From the NCBI GenBank assembly GCA_964491265.1, contig CAZBFP010000002.1:186001-250000 (forward strand): a stretch of DNA of 64,000 nucleotides. The letters are read 5' to 3'. Positions 51,022 through 60,130 of this stretch are shown piece after piece; position 1 is the stretch's first letter; the number at the start of each line of letters is the position of its first letter. The position numbers and the translations under genes were made by a program. The stretch is from JBBAGC01 sp964491265. GTDB taxonomy: Bacteria > Spirochaetota > UBA4802 > UBA5550. The notes under the pieces are model-generated. The model made no database searches and had not been told where the DNA came from. It was given only the letters and a program-made list of their open reading frames with translations.

Positions 51022-52377
51022 ATGCATAGTGATACTATATGCGCCCCTGCAACGGCGCCTGTAAATTCATCTTTAGCAATAATACGAATAAGCGGTCCTG
51101 AATCCTACAGGGCCGCTTGCTCTTTTTTCACAGCCCCGGGAAAAATTTCCCACAGATATGCTGCATACGGCTCAATTGTCGAAAAGGATACAGTAATTGA
51201 TGATGTCATCCTTATTTACTACAAGTCCCCTTCCAGCTTTACCGGTGAGGATATGGTGGAGATTTACTGTCATGGTAATCCCCTGGTGGTGAGCAATATC
51301 CTACAGCTTTTATGCAGATGCGGCATGAGGATGGCTGAGCCGGGGGAATTTTCCAGGAGAGCTTTTCTTAACGGGAAGATCGATTTAACAAAGGCGGAGG
51401 CGATAAATTCCCTTATTAACGCAAGGAGCGACTGGGAGATCGAAGCTTCACTCTCCCAGATGCACGGTTCCCTTCAGGGGGCGGTAAAGGCTCTCAGGGA
51501 GTCTGTGGTGCTTCTGAAGGCTGATATTGAAGCAGGGATAGACTTTATTGATCAGGATATAGAATTTGTTTCATATTTCGGCGCTTTGGAGACCTTGAGG
51601 ACTATTGAAAAAGGTATAAACGATCTTTACTCAAGGTGCAGGGTCGGTGAGCGAGTATCAAGGGGTATAGATGTAATACTGGCCGGCCGCCCTAATGTGG
51701 GGAAATCGAGCCTCCTCAATCTTATTCTCAATGAGGAGAGGGCTATTGTATCGGAAATTCCGGGAACAACGCGCGATCTCATAAGAGAGACCCTGCAGAT
51801 TGGAGGGGTTAGAATTAATCTTACTGATACTGCCGGTCTTGGTGACCCTGGGGATGAGATAGAGCGTATTGGAATAGAGAGGAGCAGGAAAAGTATAGCA
51901 GAAGCTTCTCTTGTTCTGATTGTTATAGACGCCTCAGCAGGTATAACACCTGAAGATAGGGATGTAATTGATACAGTAAAGGGGAGCAAAAAAATATATC
52001 TTCTTAACAAAATTGATAAAGTGGATAAAAGCGAAGTTGAAAGAATTATTAATGAAAGCGGTTTAAACTTTATACCTCTTTCTGCAAAGACCGGGGAGGG
52101 GTTCAAAGATCTTGAGGAGGGTATTTCTCACCTTATCTCAGAGGAATTCGCCGGTTTTAAAAATTCATTTCTTGCTGATGCAAGGATAATGGCCATACTT
52201 GAAAAGTCAGCTGCTTCTGCTAAAGATGTAATGTCACTCCTTGAGATAAATGAGCTTCCTGAAATTATTGCTTTTGAGCTTGGAGAATTGATGCATAATC
52301 TTGAAGAAATTACCGGAGAGGTTACTCCTGATGATGTGCTCGGTTCAATATTCAGCAGGTTTTGTATTGGTAAATAG
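51022..52377 (+). CDS. mnmE: tRNA modification GTPase MnmE
   Basis: 451 residues from MHSDTICAPATAPVNSSLAI; codons to 50965 overlap jag and are not used. N-terminal folate-type domain with 'YKSPSSFTGEDMVEIYCHGN' and GEFSRRAFLNGKIDLTKAEA. G domain: GRPNVGKSSLLNLIL (G1), PGTTRDLI (G2), DTAGLGD (G3), LNKIDK (G4). The C-terminal CIGK holds the catalytic Cys. With MnmG it modifies U34 of tRNAs. Follows jag by 1 bp. Confidence 0.96.
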   Translation: MHSDTICAPATAPVNSSLAIIRISGPESYRAACSFFTAPGKISHRYAAYGSIVEKDTVIDDVILIYYKSPSSFTGEDMVEIYCHGNPLVVSNILQLLCRCGMRMAEPGEFSRRAFLNGKIDLTKAEAINSLINARSDWEIEASLSQMHGSLQGAVKALRESVVLLKADIEAGIDFIDQDIEFVSYFGALETLRTIEKGINDLYSRCRVGERVSRGIDVILAGRPNVGKSSLLNLILNEERAIVSEIPGTTRDLIRETLQIGGVRINLTDTAGLGDPGDEIERIGIERSRKSIAEASLVLIVIDASAGITPEDRDVIDTVKGSKKIYLLNKIDKVDKSEVERIINESGLNFIPLSAKTGEGFKDLEEGISHLISEEFAGFKNSFLADARIMAILEKSAASAKDVMSLLEINELPEIIAFELGELMHNLEEITGEVTPDDVLGSIFSRFCIGK

Positions 52378-52405
52378 CAGAATCTGATTTTTAACCTGGA
52401 AAGTT

Positions 52406-53212
52406 CTAAGCTATATTATTGAATATACCCTTTATTAACTCAAAATCATCGCTGTTATAGATAACAGCATAATCCTCCAGGGCATAGCCGTTATCTATTA
52501 TCCCCTTAATATCTATATCCGCCCCATTGAGGTATTTAATATTCCCCCCCGCTTTTCTGCTTACCGGTATTGCTCCTGCCCAGTCCCATAAAAAGGATTT
52601 ACCTGTAAAGGCAAGGAGCCTGTTGCGCTTATTGTCTGCAGTGAGACAGGCATGAAGGGCTGTAGATCCCAGGTTGCGGATTTTGCCGGGGAATTTTATC
52701 CTGGAAAAATCCATTTCCGAAGAGCAGAAAATATTGGTTTCACTATCAAGGGGGATATTTTTATCAACTATAAGCCTATTGTTGTTGAGATAGGAATTTT
52801 CGTTATCTGTATGGAAAAGCATGTCTGATCCTGGCGAATAGACAAAGCCGTATAGAGGCTCAAAGCCTTTGAAAATGCCGATAGAAATACACCAGATAGG
52901 GAGGTGCATGCTGAACATTGCAGTTCCATCTATGGGGTCAATAATTACAGTAATAGTTTCATCAGTGATTAATCTTTCATCAGTATTGAAGTTTTCTTCA
53001 TGGACAAAGATAAAATCAGGATATTGTGCGGATATTTCAGAAATAAGAAGAGCCTGAATAAGGAAGTCAGCATCTGTAACAATTGTGCTGTCCTCTTTTC
53101 TCTGAACATCAAGCCCCGTTTTCTGAAGAAGCAGGGCCTTTTCTCCAGCTTTTTTTATCAGATCAATAAAAAAAACGAAGTCAGATTCTGAAAAAATATT
53201 CTCCTTCCCCAT
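52406..53212 (-). CDS. Inositol-monophosphatase-family phosphatase
   Basis: 268 residues from the ATG of MGKENIFSES; codons upstream to 53383 lie in the livF 3' end and are rejected. Mg-binding motif EEN (about 80), DPIDGTAMFSMHLPIWCISI (about 95-115) and C-terminal WDWAGAIPVSRKAGG. Family members hydrolyse inositol monophosphate, PAP or fructose 1,6-bisphosphate; which one is not decidable here. The start has little Shine-Dalgarno, so it may be coupled to livF. Confidence 0.82.
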   Translation of the reverse strand: MGKENIFSESDFVFFIDLIKKAGEKALLLQKTGLDVQRKEDSTIVTDADFLIQALLISEISAQYPDFIFVHEENFNTDERLITDETITVIIDPIDGTAMFSMHLPIWCISIGIFKGFEPLYGFVYSPGSDMLFHTDNENSYLNNNRLIVDKNIPLDSETNIFCSSEMDFSRIKFPGKIRNLGSTALHACLTADNKRNRLLAFTGKSFLWDWAGAIPVSRKAGGNIKYLNGADIDIKGIIDNGYALEDYAVIYNSDDFELIKGIFNNIA

Positions 53213-53222
53213 GCCGGCTGGT

Positions 53223-53987
53223 TTATTCGCCAAGATATGCGGCTTTAACTTTTGGATTTTCAAGGAGATTTCTGCTCTTGTCCTCCAGAACAATATTTCC
53301 TGTTTCAAGCACATACCCTTTATTTGAAATCCCCAGAGCCATTTTGGCATTCTGCTCAACAAGGAAGATGGTGACATTTTCATCCCTGCTTATGCTCGAT
53401 ATGGTCTGGAAAATATTCTGGATAATAATCGGGGCCAGTCCCAGAGCAGGTTCATCCAGAAGAAGGAGTCTGGGTGATGACATTAGAGCTCTTGCAATTG
53501 AGAGCATCTGCTGCTCTCCACCTGAGAGTGATCCGGCAAGCTGTTTTCTTCTGTCTTTAAGAATAGGGAACATCTGGTATTTCTCTTCTATCCGTTTATT
53601 TATTTCCCCCCTGTTTCTCAGGAGAAAAGCACCCATTTCAAGGTTTTCCAGAACGGTCATCTGGGCAAAGATCCCTCTCCCTTCAGGAGCCATTGATATT
53701 CCCCTGGATATAATTTTATCAGTACTTATCTGTATTTTTTTTGATTTAGGTTCATTTCCGTTTCTTTGAATCGAGCCTGCTATTGTTTCACCATTGTATA
53801 TTATCCCGCCATTTTTGAGCGGTACAAGGCCTACAATCGATTTTAAAAGTGTGGATTTCCCTGCCCCGTTAGCACCTATGAGGCATACAATCTCCCCTTC
53901 AGAAACGGTGAGGTTTACCCCTTTAAGGGCTTCTATGTTACCGTAATTAACCTTAAGGTCTTTTATTTCCAGTATAGTTTTAGTCAT
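53223..53987 (-). CDS. livF: Branched-chain amino-acid ABC transporter, ATP-binding LivF
   Basis: 254 residues. Walker A GANGAGKST (about 37-45), Q-loop, signature LSGGEQQML, Walker B LLLLDEPALGLAP and H-loop LVEQNAKMAL. Near residue 72-92 there is an extra segment (GSIQRNGNEPKSKKIQI) compared with common LivF, just before the RGISMAPEGRGIF motif. Overlaps livG by 8 bp. Cytoplasmic motor paired with LivG. Confidence 0.93.
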   Translation of the reverse strand: MTKTILEIKDLKVNYGNIEALKGVNLTVSEGEIVCLIGANGAGKSTLLKSIVGLVPLKNGGIIYNGETIAGSIQRNGNEPKSKKIQISTDKIISRGISMAPEGRGIFAQMTVLENLEMGAFLLRNRGEINKRIEEKYQMFPILKDRRKQLAGSLSGGEQQMLSIARALMSSPRLLLLDEPALGLAPIIIQNIFQTISSISRDENVTIFLVEQNAKMALGISNKGYVLETGNIVLEDKSRNLLENPKVKAAYLGE

Positions 53988-54762
53988 CTGATTTCCCTAA
54001 ATATGCTTCTATAACATCTTTGTTATTCTGAATCTGTCCTGGAGTACCCTCTGCGATTTTGCTGCCGTAATTGAGTACCGTTATTGTGTCGCAGATATTC
54101 ATTACCAGCTTCATGTCGTGCTCTATCAGCACAACAGTAATGCCAAGGTCCCGAATCCGCTTAATTGTTTTCATCAGCTGGTCTGTTTCCTGGGGGTTCA
54201 TCCCTGCTGCAGGCTCATCAAGGAAAATAAGTTCCGGTTCAGTTGCAAGGGCTCTGGCTATTTCAAGCTCTCTCTGTTTTCCGTAAGGAAGATTTTTGGA
54301 ATACTCATCCCGCAGGTCCATGAGATTGAAAAAATCGAGCCATTTGAGAGAATTATAGTAAATATCCTTCTCCTCCTGTTTTGTAAAGAGCCTCCCCAGT
54401 ATAAAATTTAGAGGCCTGTTTTTAGCCAGTACAGGATTATTGCTCCGGAAATGTCTCCCTATCATTACGTTTTCAAAAACCGTCATCTCTTTGAAAAGAC
54501 GGATATTCTGAAATGTACGGGCGATTCCGCTTCTGGTAATTTTAAATGCAGGGAGCGGAGTTATATCGTCCCCTTTAAAAAAAACATATCCGCTTGTGGG
54601 TACATCAAGACCGGTAATATTATTGAAAAGAGTGGTTTTACCTGCCCCGTTTGGCCCTATAAGGCCTGTAATTGAATCTTTGTAAACTTCAAAATTTACG
54701 TCAGCTACAGCGATAATTCCGCCGAATTCTCTGCGTAAATTTTTTGTATATAGTAATGGCAC
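53980..54762 (-). CDS. livG: Branched-chain amino-acid ABC transporter, ATP-binding LivG
   Basis: 260 residues, GTG start with GGAGAAG upstream. Walker A GPNGAGKTT (about 36-44), the LivG-specific 'GIARTFQNIRLFKEMTVFEN', signature LPYGKQRELEIARAL, Walker B LIFLDEPAAGMNP and IEHDMKLVMNI. The LPYGKQR signature, rather than LSGGQ, is normal for LivG. Confidence 0.95.
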   Translation of the reverse strand: MPLLYTKNLRREFGGIIAVADVNFEVYKDSITGLIGPNGAGKTTLFNNITGLDVPTSGYVFFKGDDITPLPAFKITRSGIARTFQNIRLFKEMTVFENVMIGRHFRSNNPVLAKNRPLNFILGRLFTKQEEKDIYYNSLKWLDFFNLMDLRDEYSKNLPYGKQRELEIARALATEPELIFLDEPAAGMNPQETDQLMKTIKRIRDLGITVVLIEHDMKLVMNICDTITVLNYGSKIAEGTPGQIQNNKDVIEAYLGKSDD

Positions 54763-54763
54763 C

Positions 54764-55684
54764 TTACTTCTCCAGTTCTAAGATTTCTTCTTTTATGATT
54801 TTACCGTAATTGAGCTTCACCCTTCCGATTATCCCCTGAGGTCTGTATATCATCATAAAAACCAGTATAAAACCGAAAAGAACCTGGTTCAGCTGGGGCG
54901 GAATTATATGTGAAACACCAAGGAGACGGGGTAATTCGGATGTAACAACAATGAGTACTGTACCGACTACTGTGGCAAAACTGTTCCCCAGCCCTCCAAG
55001 GACAACCATGCAGAGTATCATAATGGACATCATAAAATCGAATGTAAGGGGAGCTACAGACTGGTTAAAGGCGGCAAAAAGAGCGCCTGCCACACCTGCA
55101 AAGAATGCTCCGCAGGTGAATGCCCCTACCTTGTATTTGGCTATGTTTATACCCATGGCTGATGCGGCAATTTCATCCTCCCGTATCGATTCAAGCGCTC
55201 TTCCAACCCTTGATCTTACAACCCTGCGTATAAGGATATATGTGAGTAATACAATTATCCAGATAAAAATTGCCCATGGTATTTTGTCCATAGATGAAAG
55301 GGTAAACCCGAAGAAATTCGGCCCTGGTATGCCGTTTATACCCATGGGCCCTCTTGTTACGCTGTCCCAGTTGAGGATTACGTTTTTTACTATCTCCCCG
55401 AATCCCAGGGTTGCAATTGCCAGATAATCCCCCCTGAGGCGCAGAGTAGGTACCCCTATGAGGATGCCGAAAAACGCGGCAAGGAGGCCTGATGCGAGAA
55501 GGGCATACCAGAAAGGTATATTCAGGAAAGTCATTAAAATCGCTGCGCAATAGGCGCCTATACCGATAAAGGCTGCCTGGCAGAGGGAAAGCATCCCTGT
55601 ATATCCTACAATAAGGTTAAGACCCAGGGCTGATATGGCATAAATTCCTGTATAAATAAAAATCAGAAGAACAAAATCGACCAT
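54764..55684 (-). CDS. livM: Branched-chain amino-acid ABC transporter permease LivM
   Basis: 306 residues, about eight membrane helices. Signature stretches: ISALGLNLIVGYTGMLSLCQ, 'GVPTLRLRGDYLAIATLGFG', GPMGINGIPGP and GRALESIREDEIAASAMGIN, which is the permease-ATPase coupling helix. The C-terminal IYRPQGIIGR is conserved. Two bases separate it from livH. Confidence 0.94.
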   Translation of the reverse strand: MVDFVLLIFIYTGIYAISALGLNLIVGYTGMLSLCQAAFIGIGAYCAAILMTFLNIPFWYALLASGLLAAFFGILIGVPTLRLRGDYLAIATLGFGEIVKNVILNWDSVTRGPMGINGIPGPNFFGFTLSSMDKIPWAIFIWIIVLLTYILIRRVVRSRVGRALESIREDEIAASAMGINIAKYKVGAFTCGAFFAGVAGALFAAFNQSVAPLTFDFMMSIMILCMVVLGGLGNSFATVVGTVLIVVTSELPRLLGVSHIIPPQLNQVLFGFILVFMMIYRPQGIIGRVKLNYGKIIKEEILELEK

Positions 55685-55686
55685 CT

Positions 55687-56619
55687 TTATACCTTTTCCC
55701 TAATGTGTTTAATCAGAATGCCGCTGGGCCTGAAAAGAAGAATTATTATAAGAACTGTAAAAGCGATAGTATCTTTTAAACCGTGGGGTATACCGAGTAT
55801 TACCACTCCAAAGGTTTCAAGAACACCCAGAATTAATCCCCCCAGCATGGCTCCTGAAATATTTCCTATACCGCCTACTACTGCAGCTATAAATGCTTTA
55901 AGTCCTGCCAGCTGACCCATGGTAGGGTAAACCTTGAATTCCATGGCAATTAGAACCCCTGCAACAGCTGCAAGGGCTGATCCTATGGCAAAGGTGAGGG
56001 ATATAATCATATTAACGTTGATCCCCATAAGGGCGGCAACAGGCTGATTTTCACTTGTGGCCCGCATGGCTTTACCAAGCCGGGTATTGTCAATAAAAAG
56101 TTTAAGTCCAACCATCATTACCAGGCCCACAACAAGAATCATTATCTGGTTGGGGGTTATACTAATCCCGGCAATATGCATGGTCTGATTTTCAAAGGGG
56201 TAGTCGAATTTCATCGATTTTGTACCGAACATCATTGCTGCAATGTTCATCAGTATTATGGAAACCCCGATTGCGCTTAAAAGCGGGGCAAGTCGTGGAG
56301 CATTTCTCAGTGGTTTGTATGCAATTTTTTCAATTATTATCCCCATTGTCGCGCTTACAAGCATGGCAAAAATCATGGAAAGGGCAAAAATAGCAAGAAC
56401 ATATATTCCGCCCTGCGATGGGTCGCAAAGGTAATAGTAGAGGAGAAAGCCTGCATATGTGCCGAACATCAGTATTTCGCCGTGGGCGAAATTAATAAAT
56501 TTAAGGATACCGTATACCATTGTGTAGCCGAGGGCTATAAGTGAGTAAATGGCTCCCAGTGTAAGCCCGTTAATAAGATGCTGCATCAATTCTGCAGTAG
56601 GTATGTTAAAAAGATTCAT
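55687..56619 (-). CDS. livH: Branched-chain amino-acid ABC transporter permease LivH
   Basis: 310 residues, about eight membrane helices. NGLTLGAIYSLIALGYTMVY, 'GILKFINFAHGEILMFGTYA', RLGKAMRATSENQPVAALMG (coupling helix) and AAVVGGIGNISGAMLGGLIL are family marks. Start ATG follows GGAAG. Upstream lies a 130-bp gap with a strong hairpin separating it from livK. Confidence 0.94.
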   Translation of the reverse strand: MNLFNIPTAELMQHLINGLTLGAIYSLIALGYTMVYGILKFINFAHGEILMFGTYAGFLLYYYLCDPSQGGIYVLAIFALSMIFAMLVSATMGIIIEKIAYKPLRNAPRLAPLLSAIGVSIILMNIAAMMFGTKSMKFDYPFENQTMHIAGISITPNQIMILVVGLVMMVGLKLFIDNTRLGKAMRATSENQPVAALMGINVNMIISLTFAIGSALAAVAGVLIAMEFKVYPTMGQLAGLKAFIAAVVGGIGNISGAMLGGLILGVLETFGVVILGIPHGLKDTIAFTVLIIILLFRPSGILIKHIREKV

Positions 56620-56681
56620 CTTTGTTTTACTTCCTTTATCTCATATCAGATAAGCGGGGACAGTGTGCAAAATGTTTTTAA

Positions 56682-56710
56682 ACTCATTCCGGCAATGTGC
56701 CGGAATGAGT
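56682..56710. repeat. 13-bp perfect hairpin between livK and livH
   Basis: ACTCATTCCGGCA, ATG loop, TGCCGGAATGAGT. On the minus strand it lies after the livK stop and before livH, the place where a partial terminator or mRNA-stabilising hairpin would let the binding protein be made in excess. The CATTCCGG/CCGGAATG wording also matches the ends of the GIY-YIG-type repeat, so it may be a recruited half-element. The U-run downstream on the minus strand is poor. Confidence 0.55.
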
Positions 56711-56749
56711 CTGTTTTTATCAGGTTATCCCCTGATTCTACCAAGAGAT

Positions 56750-57937
56750 TTATTTTATTTCGATAAGTTTGTCACCGTCAAGTGTGAAGGTTCTTATCTG
56801 CTTGTACTGTCTGTTTTCAGAAACATATACGCCAATATTTACTACCAGGTCGCCATTAGAAGTGAAAGTAATCTTTCCTGAAGCGCCGTCAAAATCTTTT
56901 GTTTTTGCTACAGCACTCTGAACAGCACTTCTGTCAATTTTAACAGATTCGTCTCCCTCTTTTTTTGCTGTTTCAGCGATTGCTGCAAGAATGATTCTGG
57001 CACCGTCATATGCGTTAAGACTGAAAGCGTCAGGTCTTTCGCCATATTTTTTAAGATACTTGGCTTCAAAATCGCGTTTTGTTTTACTTGCAGGCTGTTC
57101 AGCAGCCTGTGTAAAGGTTATGCCGTTAGCAAGATCACCGGCGAGTTCAAAAATCTGAGGATTTGAAAATCCGTCTGCGCTGAATATTTTTGCTTCTACT
57201 CCAAGCTGTTTTGCCTGCTCAAGGATCTGTGCAATTTCTGCAACATAATTTGGTATGTAGAGTGCTTCAGCATTTGCACCTTTCAGTTTTGTAAGCTGAG
57301 TTTTAAAATCCTTATCACCCTGAAGAGCTGTTTCTTCAGCAACAACCTTGCCACCCTCTTTTTCGTACTGGGCTTTAAAGTCCATTGCAAGACCCTGGCT
57401 GTAGTCATTCTTTACATAAAGGATGGCAACAGTTTTGATATTCTCAACCTTTGCAAGGTATTTTGCAAAAACAACTGCCTGAAGCGCATCACTCATTACA
57501 TCTCTAAATATATATTTTCCCTTATCAGGAAGATCTTTGTGAGTTGATGATGGTGATATCATAACAGTTTTTGAAGCTTCAGCCTTAGGAGCTACTGCAA
57601 GTGAGACTGAGCTGAAAACTGAACCTACAATACCGAAAACCTTGTTTACGCTTACAAGTTTTTCAATAGCCGGATTCCCTTTTTCAACTTTACCTTCAGT
57701 ATCTTCAATTATGAGTTCAACATTTAAACCATGAATCCCGCCAGCTTCATTCTGTTCTTCAACAGCTATTTTTACAGCCTGGCTCATAAGTTTGCCGTAA
57801 TTTCCTGCATCACCTGTCATTGGTCCCAGGAATCCGATCTTTACAGTTTCACCGGATTTGAGTGTGTCAGTTCCTTTCCCGCACGCAAACGTGAAAAGAA
57901 GCATGAAAGAAAAAAGAACAACAAGTATTTTTTTCAT
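56750..57937 (-). CDS. livK: Branched-chain amino-acid substrate-binding lipoprotein LivK-like
   Basis: 395 residues. Lipobox LFTFAC with Cys19, so it is anchored by lipid in the periplasm. Type I periplasmic binding protein: VKIGFLGPMTGDAGNYGKLM, 'VFGIVGSVFSSVSLAVAPKA', VMISPSSTHKDLPDKGKYIF, and 'YLKKYGERPDAFSLNAYDGA'. First gene of the liv operon; ligand inferred to be Leu/Ile/Val, though related binders take other amino acids or small amides. Confidence 0.93.
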   Translation of the reverse strand: MKKILVVLFSFMLLFTFACGKGTDTLKSGETVKIGFLGPMTGDAGNYGKLMSQAVKIAVEEQNEAGGIHGLNVELIIEDTEGKVEKGNPAIEKLVSVNKVFGIVGSVFSSVSLAVAPKAEASKTVMISPSSTHKDLPDKGKYIFRDVMSDALQAVVFAKYLAKVENIKTVAILYVKNDYSQGLAMDFKAQYEKEGGKVVAEETALQGDKDFKTQLTKLKGANAEALYIPNYVAEIAQILEQAKQLGVEAKIFSADGFSNPQIFELAGDLANGITFTQAAEQPASKTKRDFEAKYLKKYGERPDAFSLNAYDGARIILAAIAETAKKEGDESVKIDRSAVQSAVAKTKDFDGASGKITFTSNGDLVVNIGVYVSENRQYKQIRTFTLDGDKLIEIK

Positions 57938-58330
57938 GTAAGCTCTCCTTCTGAAAAATTTAATTTATATTTTAAGACGCTAAGCGCCTTTTAAATAGAC
58001 TAATATCTGAAATGTTCAAATACTGCAATTAAAATTAAAATTCATGGGCCCCAATACAAATTTTTTTAAAAAAATCAGGGCACACCCCTTTATAAAGTCT
58101 CTTGAGATAGAGCTTTGAAAGCAGCATTTTTTTGAACATTTAAATCCATTTATGCACAATTTTTACTGCTATTTTATTCTGTCAATTATATAATAAATAA
58201 GCATACTTTTTACTGCATAAGATTTATGCAGCTGTAACATTGATTCATTGGCCATTATTTACCGCGGAAGATCCGGGATCAGGGCATAATTGATCTTGAC
58301 ATGAGCAGGGAGTAAATATGAATCAGATTT
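57938..58330. other. Divergent intergenic region between livK and dus
   Basis: 393 bp, AT-rich, no gene. A TTGACA on the minus strand (58185-58180) could be a -35 for livK, but no good -10 is spaced correctly. AGGGAG followed by ATG at 58318 opens a 9-codon frame (MNQIYDDT) that overlaps the dus start in another frame. Confidence 0.4.
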
Positions 58331-59314
58331 ATGATGATACATGATAAAAAAATCTTTATGGCTCCCATGGCTGAATTATCTACTCCTGCATTAAGGGGGT
58401 GTGTGAGGGGATTCTCAAGGGAAACTGTTCTTTTTTCAGAGATGCTCAGCGCTTCCGCTCTTGTGGGTTCAGCACAGCATAATGAACAATTAATGCAGAA
58501 AAATGAGATGGATGAACCCTTTGTTTACCAGCTTCTTGGCGGGGAGCCTGATGTTATGTCCCGAGCCTGTTCAATGCTTGAAGAAATCGGGGCAAAAGGG
58601 ATTGATATTAACATGGGATGTTCCGCTCCTGATATAATTAAAAGAGTGCAGGGTGCCAGGCTTTTAAAGGAGCCCGATCTTGTCCGGCACATTATCCGTC
58701 AGTGCAGAAGATCTTTCAGCGGCACACTTTCTGTAAAAATCCGCAGCGGTTTTGAATCGAGTGATGAAGCTTTTCTTTCTAATTTTGCCCTTATGCTTGA
58801 AGGTGAGGGGGTAGACTTTATTACTCTTCACGGGAGGCACGCAAAGCTTTCTTTCCGGAGAAAAGCGGACTGGAATCTGGTAAAGCTTTTGAAGGGAAAG
58901 TTGTCCATCCCTGTAATAGGTAACGGGGATATATTAAAACCTGAGGACGCTGCAGCCAGGCTGAGCGAAACCGGCTGTGACGGGATAATGATAGGGAGGG
59001 AGGGTGTAAAGTCCCCCTGGATCTTTGCCCTTGCTGAAGGGCTGATAAATAAAGGTTCCTACAGCCTGAGGGTTGATCTTCTACATGTTTTCAGCGGAGT
59101 AATGAAGGATCTGGAGAAAAATCTTCCGCAGCATCTTCATAAAAGCAGGGGCCACAGGTTCTGCTTCTATTACTGCAAAAATTTTGTTTTTGCTCATGAT
59201 ATTTTTAAAAAAATTAGAAATGTTGACAGAATTAATGATATGATAGATATTCTTGATGAGTATCTATACCGGAATCCTCATGAAAGGGTAAAAATATTTC
59301 ACCAGGAGAAATAA
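58331..59314 (+). CDS. dus: tRNA-dihydrouridine synthase
   Basis: 327 residues. Flavin-dependent reduction of uridine to dihydrouridine in tRNA. PMAELSTPALRGCVRGF (FMN site), catalytic Cys in INMGCSAPDIIKR (about 95-107), VKIRSGF, ITLHGRHAKLSF, VIGNGDI and GIMIGREGVKSPWIF. Which Dus subfamily (A/B/C) is not clear. The translation start lacks its own Shine-Dalgarno; the nearest one serves an out-of-frame mini-ORF, so reinitiation is possible. Confidence 0.93.
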   Translation: MMIHDKKIFMAPMAELSTPALRGCVRGFSRETVLFSEMLSASALVGSAQHNEQLMQKNEMDEPFVYQLLGGEPDVMSRACSMLEEIGAKGIDINMGCSAPDIIKRVQGARLLKEPDLVRHIIRQCRRSFSGTLSVKIRSGFESSDEAFLSNFALMLEGEGVDFITLHGRHAKLSFRRKADWNLVKLLKGKLSIPVIGNGDILKPEDAAARLSETGCDGIMIGREGVKSPWIFALAEGLINKGSYSLRVDLLHVFSGVMKDLEKNLPQHLHKSRGHRFCFYYCKNFVFAHDIFKKIRNVDRINDMIDILDEYLYRNPHERVKIFHQEK

Positions 59315-59315
59315 A

Positions 59316-59621
59316 ATGGAATTTATGCGTGTCTGGACTGAAGTTGATATTGAAGATATACAGAAACATATAATCATGGTGGAGGATAAATTCGGTCACT
59401 GCCCCGGATGTAAACAGATTGGGATTCATTTGAAGGAAATATCAAAATGTCCCGGATGCGGCAGATCCTTTAAGTATATGACATCAAAGGATGCCAGAGG
59501 GGGGAAAACAGAGGTTGTTATGAGGTCAATGAGGAAGCTCCCGGATCTTGTTTTTGTAGACTATGATGATTATGAAAGGGTGACGGGTAAAAAGAAGGCT
59601 GAGGGTCTGTTTAACATTTAA
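59316..59621 (+). CDS. Small zinc-ribbon protein, 101 aa
   Basis: Two CPGC motifs (CPGCKQIG at about 29-36 and CPGCGRSF at about 45-52) form one zinc ribbon. The C-terminus (LPDLVFVDYDDYERVTGKKKA) is basic. AGGAG precedes the ATG, and the gene follows dus by 1 bp, so it is co-transcribed. No known function. Confidence 0.7.
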   Translation: MEFMRVWTEVDIEDIQKHIIMVEDKFGHCPGCKQIGIHLKEISKCPGCGRSFKYMTSKDARGGKTEVVMRSMRKLPDLVFVDYDDYERVTGKKKAEGLFNI

Positions 59622-60130
59622 AAAATTTCATCATCCTTTTTCTCTTTTGCCCTGATATATCTTCTGTAGTAGGTCAATGAGCTCACTTTGTCACCTGAAA
59701 GCTCATAGGCTCTGCTTATGTTGTAAAGTGATTCCTGCAGGGAGACATCCCTTTCGTAGGCATTTTTAAAAGAGGTTATTGAGTCATTATATTTTCCTGC
59801 AAGAAGCTGGGCCATACCTAAATAGAAGTATCCTTTTGCAAAACGGCTGTCCAGCTCAACAGCCTTTTTCAGGTGGAGTACTGCATCAGCTGTTTTATTC
59901 TCCTGAAGCAGGTATACCCGTCCTATCCCGTAATGGGCAAGAGAGTAATTATTGTTAATCTGAGCCGCTTCTATGAATAACTCCAGGGCTTTATCCATCT
60001 CTCCTGACTTAAATGCGGTAACCCCCTCATTGTAAAACTTTGTGCTGTTTTTAATCTCACTATAAAGCGGGGTGCTTATTATAAACAGCATCAAAGAGAT
60101 GGATAATATTTTAATTAATCCCTTATGCAC
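59618..60130 (-). CDS. Exported TPR protein
   Basis: 170 residues with an N-terminal signal peptide (LIKILSISLMLFIISTPLYS). Four TPR units: FYNEGVTAFKSGEMDKALEL, 'AHYGIGRVYLLQENKTADAV', GYFYLGMAQLLAGKYNDSI, and LYNISRAYELSGDKVSSL. GTG start overlapping the stop of the upstream membrane-protein gene. TPR arrays mediate protein contacts; a periplasmic scaffold is inferred. Confidence 0.8.
   Translation of the reverse strand: MHKGLIKILSISLMLFIISTPLYSEIKNSTKFYNEGVTAFKSGEMDKALELFIEAAQINNNYSLAHYGIGRVYLLQENKTADAVLHLKKAVELDSRFAKGYFYLGMAQLLAGKYNDSITSFKNAYERDVSLQESLYNISRAYELSGDKVSSLTYYRRYIRAKEKKDDEIF

Noticed and set aside
53213..53383. 57-codon extension of the inositol-monophosphatase-like gene
   Set aside because: It overlaps the livF coding end out of frame and carries no family similarity.
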